NCBI GenBank assembly: GCA_035276085.1
Contig: DATELY010000011.1
Span: 1-24,821 of the forward strand
DNA length: 24,821 bases
Source of the DNA: DATELY01 sp035276085
GTDB lineage: Bacteria; Pseudomonadota; Gammaproteobacteria; Steroidobacterales; Steroidobacteraceae
Direction of reading: 5' to 3'
A model generated the notes under the pieces. That model was not told where the DNA came from. It saw nothing but the letters and a program-made list of their open reading frames with translations, and ran no database searches. A program made the translations under genes and the position numbers. Below are positions 16,444 through 23,073 of the stretch, in pieces; the stretch's first letter is position 1; each line of letters begins with the position of its first letter.

Positions 16444-17715
16444 TCACTCTCCCACCGTGCGCTCCCGAGCGACAGGAAAGCGGTCGTAGTAGAACTGGAA
16501 GCGACGACGCAGCGACGCAATGTCCACGCCGAAGTTGCCTCTGAGATCGTAGATCACGCGACCCAGCCGTCCACGCGGATTCGCCTGCAAGTACCGATCG
16601 AGACGATCTTCGGCCTCCCGCGTGAGCGGCAGGCCGGCCGTTTCGCAGACGCGAGCATGCGTGCCGCGTTCGTCGGCCATGTAGTCGTGGAACATCACGT
16701 CCATTACTTGTCCCTTCGGGAGCGTGTCTCGATCGCGAACACACACACGCATCAGCCGCTCGATCCGGTCGAACCAATAGTCGACGAGCTGTTGCAGATC
16801 GATCCTGGAGCGACGCAAGCGATCTGCATACGCCATCAAGGTAATCGCCGATTGCAGTACGGCAACGGGATCGCGATGCGTGATGACGACCGTTGCGTCG
16901 GGATACACGGCGAACAGGGCAGGGAGGTTCTCCATGTTCTGTGGCGACTTCATTACCCAGCGGCGTGGTCCATGCAGCCAGCTCATGACCTGCATGACCT
17001 TGCGCGCGTAAGCGTAGTGCGATGTCTGATCATGCGCGAAGTAGTACCGGTCCCACTGAGGCACGTACGCCATCCAGTCGATGTAGTACGAAGAAAAGTC
17101 GAAGCAGTGCAGCTCGACTTCCTCATGCACATGGCCGGGTGCCCACTCGTGCATGGCGGACCAGTGTTCCATCACGTTGTTCCACACGTGCCAGATTTCG
17201 TTGCTGCGTCGATAGCGCGGGTTGCGATCGGAAGACTCCCAGTTCATCTCGTCCGGCCGTGGGACCGGCTCGTTCGATTCCCACAGCTGCATGGAACGCA
17301 AGTCGGGATGTGTCGCCAGGAGATTCACGAGGTGGGTCGTGCCCGAGCGCGGCAAGCCCGACACGATGATCGGACGTGGCAGCTCGACTTCCAGAATTTC
17401 CGGATGCCGCTTGATGACGTCCTCGATACGCAAGCGATTGGCCGCGAAGCGAACCATCGATTCGTATGCCATGGCGCGACCGATCGGTCCCAGTCCGAGA
17501 TCGTCGTTGAAGCTTTGCAGCCACACGGCCAGTCGTTCGCGGAAGTCGGCACGCCCAAAGTCGGACAGCCCCGTGGCTGCACGCGCAGCGCTGAGAATTG
17601 CCTCTTCACTCAAGGTCACGGCGGGAGCGGTGGCGATGGCCTGCTTCTCGCCGTCACTGAGCACAGGGTGTGCGAAGTCGGTGACGCGTATCTCTTTGGC
17701 GGTATCGGTTGACAT
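16444..17715 (-). CDS. Sulfotransferase family protein B
   Basis: The frame opens at 17832, but ATG 17715 has GGGGGT about eight bases upstream and does not run into the SDR gene, so it is the preferred start (423 residues). After an N-terminal helical region, the PAPS loop is canonical: GLPRSGTT at 120-127. RWVMKSPQN is at 252-260 and THRDP at 279-283, followed by LQSAI with the conserved Ser. It shares this order and the N-terminal TGLSDFG segment with sulfotransferase A (residues 61-67 there), confirming paralogy. The predicted reaction is sulfuryl transfer from PAPS to a hydroxyl. It lies 44 bases after the SDR gene and is coupled to the next gene. That places a sulfotransferase in one operon with two alcohol dehydrogenases. 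Sulfonation, oxidation and uptake of the same molecule is a reasonable inference. Confidence 0.93.
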   Translation of the reverse strand: MSTDTAKEIRVTDFAHPVLSDGEKQAIATAPAVTLSEEAILSAARAATGLSDFGRADFRERLAVWLQSFNDDLGLGPIGRAMAYESMVRFAANRLRIEDVIKRHPEILEVELPRPIIVSGLPRSGTTHLVNLLATHPDLRSMQLWESNEPVPRPDEMNWESSDRNPRYRRSNEIWHVWNNVMEHWSAMHEWAPGHVHEEVELHCFDFSSYYIDWMAYVPQWDRYYFAHDQTSHYAYARKVMQVMSWLHGPRRWVMKSPQNMENLPALFAVYPDATVVITHRDPVAVLQSAITLMAYADRLRRSRIDLQQLVDYWFDRIERLMRVCVRDRDTLPKGQVMDVMFHDYMADERGTHARVCETAGLPLTREAEDRLDRYLQANPRGRLGRVIYDLRGNFGVDIASLRRRFQFYYDRFPVARERTVGE

Positions 17716-17759
17716 GCGGCGACCCCCGAGCTCTGACCGAATCCAATCGCAACCGGCAG

Positions 17760-18518
17760 CTACCCAGCCACCGTGAAGCCTCCATCCACCGGCAGAGTCT
17801 GGCCGGTGATCCACGAAGCAGCAGCGCTGCACAAGAACAACGTGGCGCCGGCGACATCCAGGGGCTCACCATGGCGTCCCAGTGGCACACGCGAGAGCAA
17901 GCTCGAGCTCAGGTCGGAGTCTGCCAGCAAGGGACCCGTCATACGGGTGCGCGTCAATCCCGCAGCCACTGCATTGACACGAATGTTCCGCGAAGCCCAA
18001 CGCACGGCGAGGGCGCGAGTGAGTCCAACGAGGCCCGTCTTCGCCGTGCCGTAGGCAGGCAGCAAGTTCATGCCGAAGAACGAGCTCATGGACGCCATGT
18101 TGACGATGGACGCACCGCCCGGCAGTCGACTGCCGCTGAGCAGAGGTGCAAGTCTCGTCGTCAGCCGCTGAACGCTGCTCAGGTGCATCGCGATGGCACG
18201 CTCGAACACGTCGGGATCGGCCTCGTCCAGCCCCAGCGCGAACATCGCCACGCCCGCGCTGTTGATCACGATGTCCAGCCGCTCGATCTGCGCCGCCATG
18301 CGATCGATCTGATTGCGATCTTCGACATCGAGCTGGATGTATCGATACGCACGCAGGTCCTCGTCGTATGCCGATGCGCTGGGCCGCGTTCCAGTCACGA
18401 TTACGCTGGCGTCGGCTTGCTGAAAAGAGCTGGCGATTGCCAGACCGAGCCCACCTGTGCCGCCCGTGATCAGCACGGCGGTACCTGAGAAGTCGAAGCG
18501 GATGTTCGGCCAGTTCAT
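17760..18518 (-). CDS. Short-chain dehydrogenase/reductase (SDR)
   Basis: The 252-residue length is normal for classical SDRs. The cofactor loop TGGTGGLG is at 18-25, NSAG at 86-89, the catalytic Ser at about 143 within VNMASMSSF, and the YxxxK pair is Tyr156 and Lys160 in AYGTAK. The C-terminal PVDGGF is typical. All catalytic residues are present, so it should oxidise a secondary alcohol or reduce a ketone with NAD(P). TGTRP after the second strand, with an Arg, hints at NADP but is not decisive. The start ATG 18518 lies 10 bases after the alcohol dehydrogenase stop, so the two are co-transcribed. Many hydroxysteroid dehydrogenases belong to this group, but the substrate cannot be told from the sequence. 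Confidence 0.95.
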   Translation of the reverse strand: MNWPNIRFDFSGTAVLITGGTGGLGLAIASSFQQADASVIVTGTRPSASAYDEDLRAYRYIQLDVEDRNQIDRMAAQIERLDIVINSAGVAMFALGLDEADPDVFERAIAMHLSSVQRLTTRLAPLLSGSRLPGGASIVNMASMSSFFGMNLLPAYGTAKTGLVGLTRALAVRWASRNIRVNAVAAGLTRTRMTGPLLADSDLSSSLLSRVPLGRHGEPLDVAGATLFLCSAAASWITGQTLPVDGGFTVAG

Positions 18519-18528
18519 CTTGTGTGGC

Positions 18529-19551
18529 CTATTGCTTTTGCGAGCACGTGATCATCACTTTCGTGCTCGCTCGAGGATCCTTTGCGATGCCGAACGCGGT
18601 GCCAAACTGCTCGAGCGGAAAACGGTGCGAGATCATCGCTTCGAACTCGAGCATTGAATCCCCGAGCAGCTGCAATGCTTCCGCGAACTCGTCTTCGTAC
18701 GCGACAGCGGCCCGCAAATCGACTTCACGATGCAAGGCCTGCATCAAGTCGAGCGATACATCACCGGTGTAGATGCCTACATAGACGATCAGTGCCCGCC
18801 GTCGTGCCATGCTGATGGTATCGCGGAGGACGTGAGCGGAAGCGGTGGTATCGAAGTAAATGTCGGTGCTCACCGCGGGCAGCATGCCGAACGCATATTC
18901 CTTCCCGTGAAGACTTTCCAAGCGTTCACGTACATTCTCTGTGGTTGCATGAATGACGCTGCGAGCGCCCAGCCGCCGAGCGGCCTCTAGCCGCATGGGC
19001 GAGACATCAACGGCGACGATGTCATCGATACCACGAGCGCGAAGGCCCGCGATGATGCTCATTCCGATACAACCGACGCCGAGAACGGCGACGCGTTGGC
19101 CAGATGTCACCTCCGCGCGATTCACCGCATGCAGACCGACCGCCAACGGTTCTGCCAATGCGGCCAGTTCGGCAGGCAGACTGGACGACACAGGAATGAT
19201 CGCGGCATTCGCATCGGCGCGGGCGATGACGATGTACTCGGACAGTGCACCTTGCTTACCGCCGTTGCCGATCACACCGTAGCTCAAGGCGTGAGCGGGA
19301 TTGACGACGACTCGTTGACCCTTCTCCAGTCCCGATCCACCTGGGTCAGCGATCACACCGGCGAACTCGTGGCCGAGCGCCATGGGAATCGTCGAGCTGA
19401 ACAACGCGCCACCGCAGGCTACGTAGTGAAGATCTGAGCCGCAGATCCCGCAGGCCTCCACAGCAATCAGAACATCCCCGTCGGCGCAGCGCGGGGGCTG
19501 GACGTCGTCGACACGGACATCATTGCATCCATGCAAGTTGACCTGCTTCAC
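18529..19551 (-). CDS. Zinc-type medium-chain alcohol dehydrogenase lacking the structural zinc cysteines
   Basis: This 340-residue protein starts at GTG 19551 with GGGAG six bases upstream. Catalytic zinc ligands are present: Cys37 in CGICGSDLH, then GHEF with His61 and Glu62. The Rossmann fold has GVGCIG, and the next strand ends in VDVSPMR, where the Asp suggests NAD. The four-cysteine structural zinc lobe is absent. After RVVVNP the sequence reads AHALSYGVIGNGGKQGALSEY with no Cys, so the lobe is shortened or replaced. The expected reaction is oxidation of a primary or secondary alcohol or polyol. It is the first enzyme gene of the minus-strand operon, 93 bases after the TetR gene and directly downstream of a candidate operator-promoter. 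Confidence 0.93.
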   Translation of the reverse strand: MKQVNLHGCNDVRVDDVQPPRCADGDVLIAVEACGICGSDLHYVACGGALFSSTIPMALGHEFAGVIADPGGSGLEKGQRVVVNPAHALSYGVIGNGGKQGALSEYIVIARADANAAIIPVSSSLPAELAALAEPLAVGLHAVNRAEVTSGQRVAVLGVGCIGMSIIAGLRARGIDDIVAVDVSPMRLEAARRLGARSVIHATTENVRERLESLHGKEYAFGMLPAVSTDIYFDTTASAHVLRDTISMARRRALIVYVGIYTGDVSLDLMQALHREVDLRAAVAYEDEFAEALQLLGDSMLEFEAMISHRFPLEQFGTAFGIAKDPRASTKVMITCSQKQ

Positions 19552-19580
19552 GAGCGTCTCCCGATTCTCGATCTCGGGGC

Positions 19581-19609
19581 AGTCTAGATGCGCTGCTTCC
19601 GTAGTGCAA
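19581..19609 (-). promoter_or_regulatory. Candidate sigma-70-type promoter of the dehydrogenase operon
   Basis: On the minus strand TTGCAC (19609-19604) is followed after exactly 17 bases by TAGACT (19586-19581), about 30 bases before the GTG start. The hexamers match consensus only partly (three and four of six). The spacing is ideal, and the -35 element overlaps the palindrome at 19605-19620, which would make a repressor bound there block transcription. Confidence 0.4.
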
Positions 19610-19620
19610 CGTGCGTTGCA
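19605..19620. promoter_or_regulatory. Candidate TetR operator: inverted repeat with half-site TGCAACG
   Basis: TGCAACG-TG-CGTTGCA is a perfect 7+2+7 inverted repeat in the 93-base gap between the TetR gene and the dehydrogenase gene it precedes. A dyad of this length and compactness is typical of TetR-family operators. The adjoining regulator and the overlapping -35 element make it the best-supported regulatory site in the window. Confidence 0.6.
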
Positions 19621-19644
19621 TTAAAGCGGGTCACGCTCTTCGAT

Positions 19645-20238
19645 CTACAGGTGCGACGGCGTCAGGCGATGTATCTCCGCGGCGATCCAGCGGCGCTGCA
19701 CGCGGGATGGCACCGCTTTCGGGTCCATCACCGCTTGCACGGCTATGCCGTTCAACAGAGCGAAAAGCCTCCTTGCTTCACGTTCGCATTGCTTCCGGCC
19801 GCCGAACGCACGTTGTCCCCACTTAGCCGTCATCGCGGACACGAGCAGTTGCAGTGCCGTGTGAATGTATCGACGGTGCTCGCGCTCGAACTTGGCGTCT
19901 CCTACCACCATGCCCCAGAACGCAATCCACACCTGCCAGTCGCGCAGACTGGGCCGATCGAGCGGCAGCAGGGCCTCCAGACATCCTTGAAGATCGGCGG
20001 GGTCGCGTTCGATTACCGAGTTCACGCGTGCTCGAGAGCTGTCGGCCGACGCGCGATACGCAAACAGCAACAACTCGTGCTTGTTGTTGAAATAGTGACT
20101 TACGACCTTCGTGCTGCAGCGCGCTGCTTGCGCCACGCGTCGCACGGTTGCCCATTCGACACCGTGGGAGGCGATGAGCGTGCAAGTGATTTCGGCGACG
20201 TCGCGGCGGCGCCCGTCGTGGTCAATTCGACGCGGCAT
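19645..20238 (-). CDS. TetR/AcrR-family transcriptional regulator 2
   Basis: The frame opens further upstream, but ATG 20238 begins MPRRIDHDGRRRDVAEI, a typical TetR N-terminus, giving 197 residues. The ribosome-binding site is weak (AGAGATC). The HTH covers about 30-55: WATVRRVAQAARCSTKVVSHYF followed by NNKHELLLFA. The C-terminal helical domain contains WQVWIAFWGMVVGDAKF, resembling the BetI-like branch. The gene precedes the alcohol dehydrogenase on the same strand with 93 bases between them. A compact palindrome sits in that gap, so it most likely represses the dehydrogenase-sulfotransferase operon and is released by a pathway compound. It may also be co-transcribed with that operon. Confidence 0.9.
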   Translation of the reverse strand: MPRRIDHDGRRRDVAEITCTLIASHGVEWATVRRVAQAARCSTKVVSHYFNNKHELLLFAYRASADSSRARVNSVIERDPADLQGCLEALLPLDRPSLRDWQVWIAFWGMVVGDAKFEREHRRYIHTALQLLVSAMTAKWGQRAFGGRKQCEREARRLFALLNGIAVQAVMDPKAVPSRVQRRWIAAEIHRLTPSHL

Positions 20239-20420
20239 GATTGGTGATCTCTGCGGGTATTGAGCACATCGCTGGCCTGCAAACGCTATCTTCGAACTTC
20301 CTCGAGCATCGCACGGAAGTTCATCATGTCCAGCGGAAGAGGGTAAAGGCCACCGGTGGTTGAAATCGACAGCGCTCGTTGAAGGACTACGCGTCGGTGA
20401 GCACGTCATTCATCTTCGGG

Positions 20421-20457
20421 GTGTCAGGTCCCGCAGGCCTCTGGCGGTGTCAGACAC
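20421..20457. repeat. REP-like imperfect palindrome
   Basis: The segment begins GTGTCAGG and ends GTGTCAGACAC. The outer arms GTGTC and GACAC pair, and an inner CCGC/GCGG stem encloses the loop, with mismatches in between. This structure resembles repetitive extragenic palindromes. It lies in the promoter region between the divergent TetR gene and the small gene at 20506. Only one copy was noticed in the window. Confidence 0.35.
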
Positions 20458-20505
20458 GGCGTCGAAATAGGGAGTACGCTAAGCCTTACCGACAGAGTTC
20501 TCGCT

Positions 20506-20736
20506 ATGGACCGACGTGATCCCAAGCTTCAGCAGAGCACTTCCCAAGGCATCACGGAGCCTGCCAAGCGCCTCGCATACGCCATGCGCAGGGTGCGGGT
20601 CTGGACGGAGCGCGCGAGCTTGGCGCGTGATCAGGGTCGCATGACAGATGCCGAACGCTGTGACGCGAAGGTGAGAGATTGGCAGTCGAAGGTAGACCAG
20701 CTCACCCGACGCGTGGGTGAACCTGCCGGCAAATAG
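20506..20736 (+). CDS. Small hypothetical protein, charged and helical
   Basis: This 76-residue protein is rich in Arg, Lys, Asp and Gln, with no signal peptide or membrane segment. The middle (YAMRRVRVWTERASLARDQG) and the end (AERCDAKVRDWQSKVDQL) look like two amphipathic helices, possibly a helical hairpin or short coiled coil. The ATG at 20506 has CAGAG about eight bases upstream. An overlapping minus-strand frame (20763-20479) has no such features and is probably a shadow. I do not recognise a family. The gene is divergent from TetR 2 and convergent with the glycoside-hydrolase-like gene. It is probably not part of the catabolic cluster. Confidence 0.55.
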   Translation: MDRRDPKLQQSTSQGITEPAKRLAYAMRRVRVWTERASLARDQGRMTDAERCDAKVRDWQSKVDQLTRRVGEPAGK

Positions 20737-20819
20737 TGTCCCGCCGGTATGCGCACAGCTCACCCATCTGTTCGGGCATACCTGCTCGTTGGTGACACCG
20801 TATCGACGGAGGTGAACGG

Positions 20820-20845
20820 GCCAGCCAGCGTCGATGCTGGCTGGC
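20820..20845. terminator. Strong hairpin between convergent genes, possible bidirectional terminator
   Basis: GCCAGCCAGC, loop GTCGAT, GCTGGCTGGC: a perfect 10-base GC-rich stem. It lies between the small gene ending at 20736 and the convergent gene ending at 20863. There is no T-tract on either side, so termination might depend on other factors. It could also protect the 3' ends. Confidence 0.55.
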
Positions 20846-20862
20846 GCGTGGTGCGGTTGCGG

Positions 20863-21759
20863 CTATCGATCGTACAGCGGTTTGAAACTGACCGCCGGAA
20901 CGGTGGGATAGCCGTAGTACATCTGGCTCGAGACGTGCGTGACCTTCGGCACAGTGGAAGCCCACAAGCGCGCGTCGGTTGCATCACGTGCAATGACCAG
21001 CACGCGGCGGTGGCCAAGACTGCCGAACGGCTTTGATGCGTAGTTCTTGTGCCAAGCCGGCGCACCCAGCTTCGGGTGCTCGATGCTCACACCGTCCACG
21101 TACTTCTCGCCTGGCAGCCCACGTGTATCGCCACGATCCCACACGTTGTTGTTCATGATGATGAACTTGGGATTGATGGCGCGCCGCGCGGCATCGAGAC
21201 GACGTACGAGGTCGACGTTGCCATCGGTCCACGCGTTCTTTTCGGCCGCTGACCAGCTGTCCCAACCCGCCAGCGATCCCCACACACGTGCGCCAACCAC
21301 ATCCAGAAACACACCATCGACCTTCCGTTCACGCATCAGGTTCGAGACGTAGCTGACGACAGACAGGATCCACTTCGAGCCCGGACGCATATCGGTGAGC
21401 TTGTTCCCGCCCCACTGCTGGCGTTGACCGTAGCTGGGATATGGCCACAAAGGCACCGCGCCGTAGTTGTTCATATAGAACCCCTTGTCGAGAGCGCAGA
21501 TGAAATTGTCGGGGCGCTCAGCGGGGTTGATATACGCCAGAATCTCTGCACCCTTGGAACGTGCTGTGGAGAATGCTGTCGCATAGCGGTTACACCGGCC
21601 GGCGATCAACATGCCGGTCTTCGCACCGTATTGCGACACGTTGGTGTAGCTCGTGTTGTACGCCAGGCCAGCCGGGTTCGCGGCAAAGCTGGTCGCCGGA
21701 GCCGCCAACGCAACAGACAACAGGCCGCCCAGCGCCATGAAGGCACGTTTTAAATTCAT
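20863..21759 (-). CDS. Secreted TIM-barrel glycoside-hydrolase-like protein
   Basis: ATG 21759 has GGGAG seven bases upstream and opens a signal peptide (MNLKRAFMALGGLLSVALAA, cleavage near TSFAA). The protein has 298 residues. Strand-like segments spaced as in a beta/alpha barrel are GMLIAG, EILAYINP, VDGVFLDVV, KFIIMNNN, VDGVSIEHP and RVLVIARD. The acidic residues in DGVFLD and VSIEH stand where catalytic acids lie in GH114-like and related putative polysaccharide hydrolases. The assignment to a specific family is tentative. Its product is probably periplasmic or extracellular. It is transcribed alone, ends at a strong hairpin, and has an inverted repeat in its leader. No other polysaccharide genes are nearby, and a role in the neighbouring cluster is not indicated. 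Confidence 0.75.
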   Translation of the reverse strand: MNLKRAFMALGGLLSVALAAPATSFAANPAGLAYNTSYTNVSQYGAKTGMLIAGRCNRYATAFSTARSKGAEILAYINPAERPDNFICALDKGFYMNNYGAVPLWPYPSYGQRQQWGGNKLTDMRPGSKWILSVVSYVSNLMRERKVDGVFLDVVGARVWGSLAGWDSWSAAEKNAWTDGNVDLVRRLDAARRAINPKFIIMNNNVWDRGDTRGLPGEKYVDGVSIEHPKLGAPAWHKNYASKPFGSLGHRRVLVIARDATDARLWASTVPKVTHVSSQMYYGYPTVPAVSFKPLYDR

Positions 21760-22569
21760 TGCAAATCTCCCTGCAGAACAACTGATCACTTTGGATGATC
21801 AGGACATCAACCAACCGCGCTGCTGTTCAGCGTTCGCGAGCCGCTTTTGGCAGAGCGCGGTGACGGATTTATTTATGGCTTAGCCGCGTGGGAACGTATG
21901 GAACTCGTGCAGGCGAGGCAACGTGTCGCCGATGCCCAACGAAAACATCGAAAAAGGGCCGTTTTTGTCGTGAGTTATTCCACAAGCGGCTCAGGATCCA
22001 GGCGACGGAGCAACACACGCACTTGAGTCGATCAGACCTCACCTGAATGTGCTTCCCATTATTCGAGTAGCGAGACCGTTGGCGAGTCCTGAAATTTCTC
22101 CGGCGACACGAGTCTGAGCAACCAGAGCCGCGTCGGTTGGAGCTTTCTGAATGGTGCGTTCCAACTTGCTGGCGCTGCTCTGACTGGAACTGAGATTGCG
22201 TTAGGGGCAACGGGCTATTGCATCTACTCGGGACGAGCGCATCGCCGATCACACCGGACTATTCAGATCGAAAACGCTGGCGTCACCACTTACGTCATCG
22301 AGACCCTTCACCGGCGAGCCACCACTTCGGAGCGCGTGCCCTGCAGTTAGCCTCGCGTTAAGTAAAAAGCGGGCTCTCTTGCCATTGCGCATGAGGCTAT
22401 GCTCGGCAGCGAATGTCGGAGGTTGGGGTGCGTTTTACACGCTTTCGCGAGCTGCGTGATCGCTCGTAGACGATAACAATGCCGGGGTGGAGCGACTGCC
22501 AACCCACTCGCTCCTGCCGACGCTTCGAACATACGGGGTTTTGCAGGGACGCTGTTGAAGGGGATTCTC
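21760..22569. other. Long intergenic region with no recognised gene
   Basis: About 810 bases. The left end holds the leader of the secreted protein gene, with the repeat at 21782-21802 and an AT-rich stretch near 21869-21885. An imperfect A-run/T-run palindrome, AAAAAGGGCCGTTTTT, lies at 21951-21966. Short open frames exist on both strands but none has a ribosome-binding site plus a protein-like composition. I see no tRNA-like or other known RNA. Confidence 0.4.
21782..21802. promoter_or_regulatory. Inverted repeat in the leader of the glycoside-hydrolase-like gene, possible operator
   Basis: CTGATCA, seven-base spacer, TGATCAG: a perfect repeat located 22 bases upstream of the start at 21759. 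In the transcript it could form a hairpin close to the ribosome-binding site. In the DNA it could bind a dimeric regulator. Confidence 0.4.
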
Positions 22570-22818
22570 ATGACAACGGCACGAATGACTCTGCGCGTTC
22601 TCGAAAAAACGTATTCGGTGAGGGCGAGTGACGCGCCTGCTACGAACCGCCAGCGCAGCGATATCGAACTCGGTCGTGCGGCGACACGAGGAAGTGGCGG
22701 ATGGAATGCGTACGACGTGTGGAGAGTCTTCATCAAGGAAGCGCGAGATCGCCGCGAGCGCGGTGATAGCAACTCCGCTCCGCCATCTTCCTCACAACAC
22801 CCGCCGAACAACGCGTAA
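22570..22818 (+). CDS. Small hypothetical protein
   Basis: This 82-residue protein starts at ATG 22570, with an excellent AAGGGG site six bases upstream, the main reason to call it. A basic N-terminal part (TARMTLRVLEKTYSVRAS) is followed by GWNAYDVWRVFIKEARDRRE, probably a short helix, and a disordered Ser/Pro/Asn tail. There is no signal peptide, membrane segment or known motif. The minus-strand frame over the same bases (22826-22347) has no ribosome-binding site and is probably a shadow. Function is unknown. Confidence 0.5.
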   Translation: MTTARMTLRVLEKTYSVRASDAPATNRQRSDIELGRAATRGSGGWNAYDVWRVFIKEARDRRERGDSNSAPPSSSQHPPNNA

Positions 22819-23073
22819 CAGCGCACGAGCGAGTACCCCGCTTACGCACACTCAGAGCCCGCCACCGTAGCCGGCATCGGACCGGGTATCGAGCTCGGGG
22901 AAAAGATGGGAGTATGCGCACGCGGCGAGTGCCGTGCTGAATCGACACGAGCCCGAACGGACACGTGAGCGGGTCGACATCGAGGATCGCAGCGATACTT
23001 GCCATGCGAGTATTCATTCGGCTCGAGCCCGTGCCGCGTGTATCCACTTCCACAGCCTGGAGATGAGAGTTCA

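Noticed and set aside
22347..22826. 159-codon minus-strand frame over the small gene at 22570
   Set aside because: No ribosome-binding site and shadow-like composition. The plus-strand frame has a strong site.
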